A stretch of 64,000 nt of DNA from the NCBI RefSeq assembly GCF_002871345.2, contig NZ_CP136964.1:434001-498000 (forward strand), read 5' to 3'. This document shows, piece after piece, positions 55,482-64,000 of the stretch. Numbering within the stretch: position 1 is the stretch's first letter; every line of letters begins with the position of its first letter. The translations under genes were made by a program, and so were the position numbers. Below the pieces are notes generated by a model. The model ran no database searches, was not told the origin of the DNA, and saw only the letters and a program-made list of their open reading frames with translations. This stretch comes from Nosocomiicoccus massiliensis (GTDB taxonomy: Bacteria > Bacillota > Bacilli > Staphylococcales > Salinicoccaceae).

Positions 55482-57803
55482 CTACTTCATCGTCACAATC
55501 GTTACGCCAAATCCACCTTCTGACGGTAAACCTTGTCTAAACGATTTTACTTTACTATGTCTTCTAAGTGTTTTTTCAACTGCCTCTTTTAAAGCACCTG
55601 TCCCTTTACCGTGGATGATTTCAACTTCATTTAAATTCGATAACACGACTTGATCTATATAACGGTCAAGTCGAATGACCGCATCTTCATATCGCTCTCC
55701 GCGTAAATCCAGTTTATTCGGAACACTTTGTCGACTTACTTTTCTAGAAATGACCGGTTTTACTTTTTTCTCTTTACGCTTTTTAAGCTCGTTACGTGGG
55801 ATTTTCATCTTAATTATACCCATTTGAACAGTGACCTCGTCACCATCAACTTCGATGACATCACCTTTTTGTCCGTACGATAAAACATCGACAGAATCAC
55901 CGACATGAAGTTCTGTATTATCTTCTGAAGTAACCTCTTTTTTAATATCTTTTTCATAATAGCTATCTGTTAATGCCTTTTTAGCTTCGATAAGTTTATG
56001 TGATTCGATATTATCAACACCGAGAGACTTCATGAGCTCTAGCTCTTCGATAATTTCAGATGCTTTTCTTTCTGCATCTTTAATAATGGTATTCGCTTTA
56101 TCTTCAGCCACTTCAATGAGTCGAGTTTTCTGATATTCGTAGTCTGCCATAAATCCGTTTAACGTTTTATGAATATCTTTAGTTTCTTTTAATAATTGAT
56201 ACGTTTCTTCTTCATGGATTCTCGCAGATTTTGTATGTCGTTCTAACGACTCGATCATTTCGTTGATTTCAAAGTTATCTCTTCCGGACAATTCTTCAGC
56301 ACGACGTATGACTGAGGAATTTAACTTTAGTTTTTCTGAGATTTTAAATGCGTTTGATTTACCTGGAATACCGATCATTAAACGGTACGTTGGTGACAAT
56401 GTGTCGACATCAAATTCCATCGACGCATTGATTACGTCTTCACGGCTATATGAAAACGACTTTAACTCTTTATAGTGTGTCGTTGCTATCGTTTTAATAT
56501 TTTTATCGAGTAAAAATTCTAATATGCTGATCGCGAGCGCTGCCCCTTCTTCTGGGTCCGTTCCTGCACCGAGCTCGTCTAAAATAACTAAACTGTCTTT
56601 TGTCGCAACGTCTAATATATGACTAATATTCGTTAAATGACTTGAAAACGTCGATAACGATTGCTCGATAGACTGCTCGTCACCAATATCCGCATAAATA
56701 CTATCAAATACTGGGAGTCTTGAGCCGTCTAACGCTGGAATTGGAATCCCACTTTGAGCGAGCGCTGCACATAAACCAATTGTTTTAATCGTAACAGTTT
56801 TACCACCAGTGTTTGGTCCTGTAATAATGACCGACAAATCACCGATATGAATATCGTTTTTTACAACCTCATCGATATCAATCAGTGGATGATACGCCTT
56901 TGTTAAATGAAGTTCTTCATCTTCACTTATAATTGGAATTGTTCCGTTTATAGCATTACCGTATTTCGCTTTCGCGTGCACGAGATCTAAATGATGAAGT
57001 ATATCATCGATAAGAATTAACGATTCTGCTTCTAATACAACTCTCTCTGTAAGTTCAACTAATATCTTTTCTACTTCAACATTTTCTTGTTCACGTAGTC
57101 TCGCAATTTTATTTGATAATTCGACGATGGCCATCGGTTCAATGTATACCGTTTGACCTGTCGCACTTACGTCGTGGACGATACCACGCACTGAACTTTG
57201 AGAGTCTGCTTTAACTGGAAGTACAAACCTATTATTTCTCATCGTAATAATTGAGTCACTTAAATGCTTGCTAGATTTTCTTAAAATGTCGTTTAAGCGC
57301 GTACGAATTGAACTTTCTTCACGTGTAATTTGTCGACGTATTTTTAATAATTCGTTTGACGCGTGATCTAATACGCCACTTTCATCGATTGTACTCGTAA
57401 TTTCTTTATAGAGTGATTTATCTTCAGGGAGTTGTGACGTGTAGCGTTCAATTGACTGAAGTTCTATTTCGTTTTCTTTAAATGATTCGATCACACGATT
57501 CAACGTATCTTTACGATATAAGTTACTTTTAATTTTTAAAAACTCATCGACCGTTAACACACTACCAATTTGAGCACGTTTTACATAGACTTTCATGTCT
57601 GAAATGCCTGCCATCTCTAAGTTTTGATGGCGTAAAATCGTTAAAATATCATCTGTTTCAGCAAGGTTTTCTTTTACTTCTATTACAGACGTTGCAAATA
57701 ATTTAGGAGATATTTTACTTTTCGTTTTTTCACTCATTGCATACGATTTTACTCGCTCTAAAATTTTGTTAAATTCTAGAGCGCGTATTGTACGTTCATT
57801 CAT
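55482..57803 (-). CDS. mutS2: Endonuclease MutS2 (RqcU)
   Basis: This 773-residue protein combines a MutS-like ATPase (Walker A GPNTGGKTVTIK, Walker B VILDELGAGTDP) with coiled coils (about 510-620) and a C-terminal Smr nuclease domain (LDLRGERYEDAVIRLDRYID, IIHGKGTGALKEAV). MutS2 senses stalled or collided ribosomes and suppresses recombination in Gram-positives. It follows polX by 6 bases. Confidence 0.95.
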   Translation of the reverse strand: MNERTIRALEFNKILERVKSYAMSEKTKSKISPKLFATSVIEVKENLAETDDILTILRHQNLEMAGISDMKVYVKRAQIGSVLTVDEFLKIKSNLYRKDTLNRVIESFKENEIELQSIERYTSQLPEDKSLYKEITSTIDESGVLDHASNELLKIRRQITREESSIRTRLNDILRKSSKHLSDSIITMRNNRFVLPVKADSQSSVRGIVHDVSATGQTVYIEPMAIVELSNKIARLREQENVEVEKILVELTERVVLEAESLILIDDILHHLDLVHAKAKYGNAINGTIPIISEDEELHLTKAYHPLIDIDEVVKNDIHIGDLSVIITGPNTGGKTVTIKTIGLCAALAQSGIPIPALDGSRLPVFDSIYADIGDEQSIEQSLSTFSSHLTNISHILDVATKDSLVILDELGAGTDPEEGAALAISILEFLLDKNIKTIATTHYKELKSFSYSREDVINASMEFDVDTLSPTYRLMIGIPGKSNAFKISEKLKLNSSVIRRAEELSGRDNFEINEMIESLERHTKSARIHEEETYQLLKETKDIHKTLNGFMADYEYQKTRLIEVAEDKANTIIKDAERKASEIIEELELMKSLGVDNIESHKLIEAKKALTDSYYEKDIKKEVTSEDNTELHVGDSVDVLSYGQKGDVIEVDGDEVTVQMGIIKMKIPRNELKKRKEKKVKPVISRKVSRQSVPNKLDLRGERYEDAVIRLDRYIDQVVLSNLNEVEIIHGKGTGALKEAVEKTLRRHSKVKSFRQGLPSEGGFGVTIVTMK

Positions 57804-57809
57804 TTCTTA

Positions 57810-59501
57810 TCACTTACCATCTTCTATAAATTGTTTAAATGCTTGTCTAGATAACGTATTGATTACGTTTTTCTTATTAACCTGTCCTTTTTGAAGCGTT
57901 GCGATACCGTATTCCATAAACGCTAAATGATCGATATGATGCGCGTCTGTATTTACTGTTAACATGATATCTTTTCCATAAATAGCGTCACTCGATAAAT
58001 CTAAACGATTCGGATTCGCATTCACTTCTAAAATAGTACGCGTATCTTTTGCGATTTGTAACAACTCTTCCATATTAACATTATAGCCGTCACGTCGACC
58101 AATTAACCGCCCTGTTGGATGCGCGATATGTCTGACATATGGATTATGCATTGCACATTTTAGTCGGTGCATAATTTCCTCTTCAGTCTGATTGAAGTTA
58201 GAGTGAATGCTCGCAATGACGTAGTCGAGCGATTTTAATATATCATCTGAATAATCGAGTGTTCCGTCACTTAGAATATCCATTTCAGTACCTGCATAGA
58301 CGTCAATTTCATCATATTCATCGTTAATTTTACGTATTTCTTCGATTTGTTTTAGTAAACGCTCTTCACTTAACCCATTTGCAACGGGTAAACTTTTAGA
58401 GTGATCTGTAATGACGATATACTCGTAACCACGCTCTATACATGCTTCGACCATCTCACGTATACTATATGCACCATCACTATACGTCGTATGCATATGA
58501 ATATCTCCCTTAATATCATCGAGCGTAATAATCTCACTCATATTAACGTCTACTTCAGAACCAGTTTCACGCATCGCTGGCGGGATATATGGTAAATCAA
58601 AGTGTTTATAAAATTGCGCTTCACTATCAAACGTTATAATTTTACCGTCACTTTCGACGCCGTATTCATTAATTTTTTCGTTACGTGATTTTGCGATTTG
58701 TCGCATTCTCACGTTATGATCTTTACTCCCTGTAAAGTGCTGTAACGTAGAGTAATATTCGTCACCTTGAACGAGCCTAAAATCTACTTGTATATTGACT
58801 AAACCTTCCGTATATTGAATCGAAACCTTTTTATCCCCTTTAGTGATAAACGACTTAAAAAAGGATGCGTCTTCAATGTCTTTTATGAATTCGTGACTGT
58901 CACTTAACTGAACGATAAAATCAATATCTCCACTCGTTTCTTTGAACCTTCTTGCACTCCCTGCGATATCAAAGCGTTCGACATAATTTAATGACGATAA
59001 AAAACTTTCGATATTTTTTCGTATCGTCATGACTGTAGATATTGGATGACGCTTTACTTCGCTTAACGAAATCAGACCATTTAGTATATTTTCTTCGGTC
59101 TTTTTACCAAACCCAGGGAGTTGTTGAAGTTTGCCGTCCCGTAAAAACCGTTCGAAGTCATCTAAATTGTCGATACCTGTCTCTTCATAAATCTTTGCGA
59201 CTCGTTTTGCACCGAGCCCTGGAATTTTTGTCATATATGTTAACCCGACAGGTGTACGTTCTTTTAATTCGTTTAACACTGTACTTTGATTCTTCTCTAA
59301 ATATTCTTCGATTACTTCTTTTGTCGATTTACCGATACCTTTTATCCCGTCGAATGATTCAATTTCAGAAAGTGCGCGCGGATCTTTTTCGAGCGCTGCT
59401 GCTGCTTTTCTATATGCAGAAACTTTAAATGAGTTTTCTAAATTTAATTCTAAATACGTTGCGATTTCTTCGAGCATACGTATAATATCTCTTTTTGTCA
59501 T
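57810..59501 (-). CDS. polX: DNA polymerase/3'-5' exonuclease PolX
   Basis: This 563-residue repair enzyme has helix-hairpin-helix motifs (FDGIKGIGKSTKE, IPGLGAKRVAKIYEE, LPGFGKKTEENIL), a pol-beta-like palm with FDIAGSARRFKETSGDIDFIVQ, and a C-terminal PHP exonuclease domain (DIHMHTTYSDGAYS, YIVITDHSKSL, EVNANPNRLDLS). The ATG follows GGAGGTATACAG. The order cvpA-polX-mutS2 is standard. Confidence 0.95.
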   Translation of the reverse strand: MTKRDIIRMLEEIATYLELNLENSFKVSAYRKAAAALEKDPRALSEIESFDGIKGIGKSTKEVIEEYLEKNQSTVLNELKERTPVGLTYMTKIPGLGAKRVAKIYEETGIDNLDDFERFLRDGKLQQLPGFGKKTEENILNGLISLSEVKRHPISTVMTIRKNIESFLSSLNYVERFDIAGSARRFKETSGDIDFIVQLSDSHEFIKDIEDASFFKSFITKGDKKVSIQYTEGLVNIQVDFRLVQGDEYYSTLQHFTGSKDHNVRMRQIAKSRNEKINEYGVESDGKIITFDSEAQFYKHFDLPYIPPAMRETGSEVDVNMSEIITLDDIKGDIHMHTTYSDGAYSIREMVEACIERGYEYIVITDHSKSLPVANGLSEERLLKQIEEIRKINDEYDEIDVYAGTEMDILSDGTLDYSDDILKSLDYVIASIHSNFNQTEEEIMHRLKCAMHNPYVRHIAHPTGRLIGRRDGYNVNMEELLQIAKDTRTILEVNANPNRLDLSSDAIYGKDIMLTVNTDAHHIDHLAFMEYGIATLQKGQVNKKNVINTLSRQAFKQFIEDGK

Positions 59502-59515
59502 CTGTATACCTCCAT

Positions 59516-59541
59516 AAAAAATAGGGCCACTCTGGCCCTAC
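59516..59541 (-). terminator. Terminator between cvpA and polX
   Basis: TAGGGCCAGAGTGGCCCTA stem on the minus strand followed by TTTTTT. Confidence 0.85.
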
Positions 59542-59547
59542 TATAAG

Positions 59548-60075
59548 CTATATTTGTGACCAGTCTTTTAACTTGCCAGAAATAAATAACGTATGGTCGA
59601 TTATAAACGTCGCTAAGCTTGAGTTACCGACCATCTGTTGTAGTGTTGTTGATGGAACTGTCCCAATGAAAAATAAAACGATCGCTAAAATGTACAGACA
59701 TTCAATAATTCCTAACACTGTTCCAACAATTTTACTCGTTTTTCTATCAAAAATAATTTGATTGATGTAGTCAAATACACTAATCACAATCTGAATTATA
59801 ATTTTTGACACGATAAAAATAATTAAAAACGCAGAAATATAATAATATGCTTGTTCTAAATTCGCAATATCATCAAAGACGATATTGTTTACTTCAGAAA
59901 GGCTAGATGGGTACGGCATAATTAGATCGAGTCGGTCTCCGAGCTGTTTATAATTGAGTCGCGCAATAATAATGGCTGATAACGTACCGAAGAAATGTAA
60001 AAACTGAAGGATGCCTCCACGTCTATAGCCTACAATTCCACCAATTACGATGAGTATAATAATTAAAATTGTCAT
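59548..60075 (-). CDS. CvpA-family membrane protein
   Basis: This 175-residue protein has four membrane segments with the opening MTILIIILIVIGGIVGYRRGGILQFLHFFGTLSAIIIARLNYKQL (in pieces) of CvpA/YshB-type proteins. CvpA is linked to colicin V production and cell-envelope processes; the Gram-positive role is unclear. It follows zapA by three bases. Confidence 0.85.
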   Translation of the reverse strand: MTILIIILIVIGGIVGYRRGGILQFLHFFGTLSAIIIARLNYKQLGDRLDLIMPYPSSLSEVNNIVFDDIANLEQAYYYISAFLIIFIVSKIIIQIVISVFDYINQIIFDRKTSKIVGTVLGIIECLYILAIVLFFIGTVPSTTLQQMVGNSSLATFIIDHTLFISGKLKDWSQI

Positions 60076-60078
60076 AGA

Positions 60079-60336
60079 CTATTCCTTTGACTCTTTTAAT
60101 TGCTTTAAGACATCTTCATACTTTTCTTCGAGTTGTAAGTAATCATCCATTAAGTTTACACACGTTAACACTGCTTTACGATGTAAATCTAAACCAGCAT
60201 TCATACGTGCAACTTCACTTATTTTTTCATCGACCGCTTCAGCAACTCGCTCTAAGTATTCTCTATCATTTGCACCGACTAACGTATATTCATTATTGTA
60301 AATTTTAACAGATACTCTATTCTTTTTATTTTCCAT
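60079..60336 (-). CDS. zapA: Cell division protein ZapA
   Basis: This 85-residue protein (RVSKIYNNEYTLVGANDREYLERVAEAVDEKI in slightly different order at the start: KNRVSVKIYNNEYTLVGAND) plus a C-terminal coiled coil (YLQLEEKYEDVLKQLKE) matches ZapA/YshA, which bundles FtsZ filaments at the Z-ring. It has its own promoter. Confidence 0.92.
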   Translation of the reverse strand: MENKKNRVSVKIYNNEYTLVGANDREYLERVAEAVDEKISEVARMNAGLDLHRKAVLTCVNLMDDYLQLEEKYEDVLKQLKESKE

Positions 60337-60380
60337 AGTACTCTCTCTTTTTCATCAATAATTCATTTAAATTTATTTTA

Positions 60381-60409
60381 ATTATACTGAAGGATGTGCG
60401 TATTCACAA
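60381..60409 (-). promoter_or_regulatory. zapA-cvpA promoter
   Basis: Minus strand -35 TTGTGA (60404-60409), 17-bp spacer, perfect -10 TATAAT (60381-60386). Confidence 0.75.
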
Positions 60410-60429
60410 CAAATCTAATTAAATCATTG

Positions 60430-60455
60430 AAAAAAGAGGCAAATATGCCTCTTTA
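60430..60455 (-). terminator. pheST terminator
   Basis: AAAGAGGCATATTTGCCTCTTT stem on the minus strand with T-run. Confidence 0.85.
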
Positions 60456-62855
60456 TTATTCACGAATTGTAAATCCTTCTGCTTCTAACTTTTCAATAAT
60501 TGGATCATGTGCTTCTTTTACATCACTGTCTTTTAAAGTGTCTTCTTTATTGAGAAAAATTAAATGTAATCCGATCGACTTTTTATCGTCGTCAATATGT
60601 TCGCCTTCGTACACATCAAATGGATATACATCGACTAAATAATTCGGACGTAACGACCAGATTAAATCGATAATCGATTGAGACGTAATCTCTCTCGGCA
60701 CTTCTAGAGCGATATCTCGAGAAATCGAAGGGAATTTAACGATTGGTTCGTACTCAATTGATGCACTATTGTCTAAAATATATGCGAGATCAATTTCAGC
60801 AACTGTCGTTTGTCCTAAGTCATGTGTTTTACGATACGTCGGATGAAGCTCACCAATGACTCCAACATTAACGTCATCTAAGAAAATGTGAGCACTACGA
60901 CCTGGATGTAGTTCCTCGTAGTCTTGCGTCGCTTCAAATCGTACAGAACTTAATAAATTAAACTCTGTAAAAATTGCTTCGACAATTCCTTTAACGTGAT
61001 AGAAGTCCGGTTCGTGTGTTGTTTTTAACCATTTCGTGTCATTTACTTTACCTGTCGATAAAATTGCTAACTTTTGAATCTCATCTGGTAACTCTGTTTG
61101 ACCATTTGATTTAAATACATTTCCAATTTCAAAAATTTCAACACGCTCTTGCATACGGTTCATATTATATGTCGCGTTATCAACGAGGTGTGGAATAAGA
61201 CTCGTTCTTAACACTGAATGCATTTCACTCATCGGCATGCTAAGTTTTAACCCTTCTTTTAACGGTGTAAATAAACCGATATTTTCTTCACTCGTTAATG
61301 CGTAGTTAATCGTCTGACTATAGCCATTTGACATTAACAATTCACGCATACTTCTCGTTTTCACTTGCGAATCTGTTAATTGACCCGGCGTGATTTTACT
61401 ATATTTCGGTAATGTTGAAGGGATATTATCATAACCATAAATACGTGCGACTTCTTCAGAAATATCTTCTTTAATTTTTAAATCGTCTCTTCTAGACGGG
61501 ATATAACACGTTAACTCATTCTCACCTTCGACTTTAATGCCAAGTCGGTTTAAAATTTCTTTAACCTCATCAGAACTTAGAGATAATCCAAGTCGTTGAT
61601 TTAAAAAGTCGACTGAAGTCTTAATTGTCGTATCCTCTAAATCTAACTGTCCATCACATATAATTTTTTCCTCTACCGTTCCGCCTGCGTACTTTTCAAG
61701 TAAATGTGCCGCACGGTTTAATGCTTTTAATACAAACACGTGCGATACGCCTTTTTCAAAACGTTGTGATGCCTCACTACGTAGGTTTAAGCGAGATGAC
61801 GTTTTACGGACATTGACCGGATCAAATAGCGCAGATTCAATAACAACATTTTTCGTGTCATCTTTAACTTCAGAAAAGTCTCCACCCATTACTCCTGCGA
61901 GGGCGACTGGCTCTTTACCGTTCGTAATGACGATATCTGACTCTAACAGTTCACGTTCTTTTCCGTCAAGAGTCGTCATCGTCTCGCCATCTTTAGCATA
62001 ACGCGTTACAATTTCTGCACTACCAATTTTATCGTAATCAAACATATGAATCGGTTGACCAAATTCTAATAATACGTAGTTAGAAATATCAACAACGTTA
62101 TTAATTGGGCGAATTCCAGACTTAATTAAACGCATCTGCATCCATAACGGACTCGGTTGAATCATTACGTCTCTAACGACACGCGCACCGTAATAAGGAA
62201 CGCTTTCTTTATCTTCAATCGTTACAGATAATTTTGAAGCTGACTCGTGTTCTTTAAATGTCTGCTCTGGTTCTGTCACTTCTCCACCAAATAGTGCGCG
62301 CGCTTCATACGCACTACCTATCATTGATAACGCATCTTTACGGTTTGGTGTGAGATCATACTCTAAGACGTAGTCATTTAAGTAAAGTGCTTCTAACGCA
62401 TCTTGTCCGACTGTCACATCTTCATTCTCACTAAAGATGAAAATACCATCTTCATATTTTTTAGGTGTTAAATCTTTCTCTATACCGAGCTCTTCTAAAC
62501 TACAAATCATACCGTGAGACTCTACCCCACGTAATTTTGCTTTACGGAGTTTAAGTCCTGGAATTGTGCCGCCAACTTTTGCGACGATGACGTAAACCCC
62601 TGCTTTAATATTTGGTGCACCACATACAATTTGTACCGTTTCGTTCCCAATATTTACTTTCGTGACGTTTAATCGGTCGGCATCTGGATGCTGCACGCAT
62701 TCTTCAACGTAACCGACAACTACGTCTTTTACTTCTTCTCTATAATCGATAATGTTATCGACTTCAATACCGCTTCTAGTAATCTTTTCACTTAACTCGT
62801 GTTTTGAAACTTCTAGCGGGATAAACTGATCTAACCATTCTTTAGATACTCTCAT
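60456..62855 (-). CDS. pheT: Phenylalanyl-tRNA synthetase beta subunit
   Basis: This 799-residue subunit pairs with PheS (alpha2beta2). Domains in order: N-terminal tRNA-binding OB fold ([26 protein letters not shown]), B3/B4 editing region, B5, and a C-terminal ferredoxin-like anticodon-binding domain ([15 protein letters not shown]). The ATG at 62855 follows AGAGGGGTTAAAC and overlaps pheS by 14 bases. Confidence 0.96.
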   Translation of the reverse strand: MRVSKEWLDQFIPLEVSKHELSEKITRSGIEVDNIIDYREEVKDVVVGYVEECVQHPDADRLNVTKVNIGNETVQIVCGAPNIKAGVYVIVAKVGGTIPGLKLRKAKLRGVESHGMICSLEELGIEKDLTPKKYEDGIFIFSENEDVTVGQDALEALYLNDYVLEYDLTPNRKDALSMIGSAYEARALFGGEVTEPEQTFKEHESASKLSVTIEDKESVPYYGARVVRDVMIQPSPLWMQMRLIKSGIRPINNVVDISNYVLLEFGQPIHMFDYDKIGSAEIVTRYAKDGETMTTLDGKERELLESDIVITNGKEPVALAGVMGGDFSEVKDDTKNVVIESALFDPVNVRKTSSRLNLRSEASQRFEKGVSHVFVLKALNRAAHLLEKYAGGTVEEKIICDGQLDLEDTTIKTSVDFLNQRLGLSLSSDEVKEILNRLGIKVEGENELTCYIPSRRDDLKIKEDISEEVARIYGYDNIPSTLPKYSKITPGQLTDSQVKTRSMRELLMSNGYSQTINYALTSEENIGLFTPLKEGLKLSMPMSEMHSVLRTSLIPHLVDNATYNMNRMQERVEIFEIGNVFKSNGQTELPDEIQKLAILSTGKVNDTKWLKTTHEPDFYHVKGIVEAIFTEFNLLSSVRFEATQDYEELHPGRSAHIFLDDVNVGVIGELHPTYRKTHDLGQTTVAEIDLAYILDNSASIEYEPIVKFPSISRDIALEVPREITSQSIIDLIWSLRPNYLVDVYPFDVYEGEHIDDDKKSIGLHLIFLNKEDTLKDSDVKEAHDPIIEKLEAEGFTIRE

Positions 62856-63915
62856 GTTTAACCCCTCTTTCTTCAATATATTTAAACTGTTCTAAGAATC
62901 GTAAGTCGTTTGTATATAAATGACGGATATCTTCCACACCGTAATATAACATCGCCATACGGTCTGGTCCCATACCAAAAGCAAATCCGCTATATTCACT
63001 ACTATCAAATCCGGCCATTTCTAATACGTTCGGGTGCACCATACCAGCACCTAAAATTTCAATCCATCCGGATTGTTTACAAACGTTACATCCTTTTCCG
63101 CCACATTTAAAGCACGATACGTCAACTTCAACACTCGGCTCAGTAAATGGGAAGTAACTTGGACGTAATCGAATTTCACGGTCTTGACCAAAAATTTCTT
63201 TTAAGAATAATTCGAGTGTCCCTTTTAAATCTGCAAGAGAAATATTTTTGTCGACAACAAGTCCTTCAATTTGAGTAAATTGATGAGAATGAGTCGCGTC
63301 ATCACTATCTCGGCGATACACTTTACCAGGACAGATAATTTTAATAGGTCCTTTACCTTTAGCTGCATTTAATACGCGTGCTTGTACTGGTGACGTATGT
63401 GTACGCAGTAGTGTTTCGTTAGAAATATAAAACGAATCTTGCATATCACGTGCTGGGTGAGATTTAGGTAAGTTTAAAGCTTCAAAGTTATAGTAATCAC
63501 TTTCAACTTCATAACCTTCATACACTTCATAACCGAGACCGACAAAAATATCTTCGATACCGTCGATAATATGTTGAAGCGGATGTTTTCCACCGATTGG
63601 ACGTTGTCTTCCTGGTAACGTAACATCAATCGTTTCATTTTCTAATTTTTTCTTTAGTAAACGTGCTTCAACTTCTTCAATACCTTGCTCTAATTTTTGT
63701 TGAATTGATTGACGTAGCGCATTGACGCTTTGTCCGAATTCCTTTTTCTCTTCATTTGGAATGTCTTTCATATGTTGCATTAACGTCGTGACAGTTCCTT
63801 TTTTACCTAAAAATTTAACGCGTAAATCGTCGAGTTGTTTACGATCCGCGGCATCTTCAAATAGCGATTCAAATTTTTCTTTAATCGCTTGCATATCGAT
63901 GTCTTTATAACTCAA
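62842..63915 (-). CDS. pheS: Phenylalanyl-tRNA synthetase alpha subunit
   Basis: This 357-residue catalytic subunit has class II motifs: [21 protein letters not shown], motif 2 [21 protein letters not shown] and motif 3 [14 protein letters not shown]. The start is TTG at 63915, six bases after GAGGTG (giving [15 protein letters not shown]); an upstream GTG overlaps that site. Led by a T-box. Confidence 0.95.
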   Translation of the reverse strand: MSYKDIDMQAIKEKFESLFEDAADRKQLDDLRVKFLGKKGTVTTLMQHMKDIPNEEKKEFGQSVNALRQSIQQKLEQGIEEVEARLLKKKLENETIDVTLPGRQRPIGGKHPLQHIIDGIEDIFVGLGYEVYEGYEVESDYYNFEALNLPKSHPARDMQDSFYISNETLLRTHTSPVQARVLNAAKGKGPIKIICPGKVYRRDSDDATHSHQFTQIEGLVVDKNISLADLKGTLELFLKEIFGQDREIRLRPSYFPFTEPSVEVDVSCFKCGGKGCNVCKQSGWIEILGAGMVHPNVLEMAGFDSSEYSGFAFGMGPDRMAMLYYGVEDIRHLYTNDLRFLEQFKYIEERGVKHESI

Positions 63916-63943
63916 TACTTTCACCTCATTTATTTTTTCGCAT

Positions 63944-64000
63944 AAAAAAACTCCATCCTATAACAATAGGACGGAGTTCCGTGGTACCACCTAAATTCCT
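63944..64000 (-). promoter_or_regulatory. Phenylalanine T-box leader of pheST, 3' part
   Basis: On the minus strand the T-box AGGTGGTACCACGG (63979-63992) is followed by a terminator ACTCCGTCCTATTG..AGGATGGAGT and seven Ts. Stem I and the specifier lie beyond the window; the Phe specificity is inferred from the genes. Confidence 0.9.

Overview
The window is chromosomal DNA from a low-GC Gram-positive bacterium of the Staphylococcaceae/Salinicoccaceae group (a Jeotgalicoccus-, Nosocomiicoccus- or Salinicoccus-like coccus is my inference). Evidence is the staphylococcal gene order (parE-parC with divergent plsY; tig-clpX-engB-hemACDBL; valS-folC; sdhCAB-marR-murI-rdgB-ysnB; uvrC-trxA-mutS2-polX-cvpA-zapA-pheTS), the femA-femB pair with its serine/glycine-type arms, AT-rich base use, and T-box, TPP and preQ1 riboswitches. 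It is not S. aureus: hemX is missing from the hem operon, a third FemABX gene follows femB, and a Tat-exported gluconate-dehydrogenase-like pair is present.

Layout. 1-2.9 kb: 5' end of pepF (leftward) and a rarD-type permease gene split by an intact IS30-family element with a 14-bp direct repeat. 3.0-6.4 kb: a 20-bp phased repeat tract, an orphan trpB behind a T-box that has two successive terminators, and a TPP-riboswitch tenA-thiW operon. 6.4-10.2 kb: femA-femB-third FemABX gene, which build the peptidoglycan cross-bridge. 10.3-15.8 kb: a LexA-boxed Y-family polymerase, a secreted DUF1002 protein, an ABC exporter and a LytTR/DUF3021 regulator pair. 15.8-18.4 kb is the accessory part: two arrays of a 51-bp-period palindromic repeat, an unknown 150-aa gene, an acetamidase-like gene fragment cut off at an array, and an Abi_2 (AbiD/AbiF-type) HEPN protein preceded by its own promoter and a small terminator-ended RNA. 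18.4-21 kb: GMC flavoprotein plus Tat-dependent subunit 3.

21-64 kb is mostly housekeeping, nearly all leftward: topoisomerase IV, acyl-phosphate acyltransferase PlsY, aconitase, MscL, FolC, ValS with a Val T-box, an AbrB-family membrane protein, the hem operon, EngB, ClpX, trigger factor, a NUDIX protein, QueT with a preQ1-I riboswitch, a lipoprotein in an AT-rich stretch next to tRNA-Arg(UCU), MurI/RdgB/YsnB, succinate dehydrogenase, UvrC, thioredoxin, MutS2, PolX, CvpA family, ZapA and PheST with a Phe T-box cut by the window end. Two unlisted-type small membrane ORFs (37 and 32 aa) lie after hemL and after mutS2.

The most promising system is the ncRNA-AbiF-like unit at 17.3-18.3 kb. The sequence shows a consensus promoter, a hairpin RNA of about 50 nt with its own U-tract, then a well-placed ribosome binding site and a HEPN RNase-like protein: the architecture expected of an RNA-antitoxin/protein-toxin defence unit. 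It sits between a repeat array and truncated genes, which suggests recent local rearrangement. All coordinates come from reading by eye; starts were reassigned where a clear Shine-Dalgarno sequence dictated, and no database search was possible.
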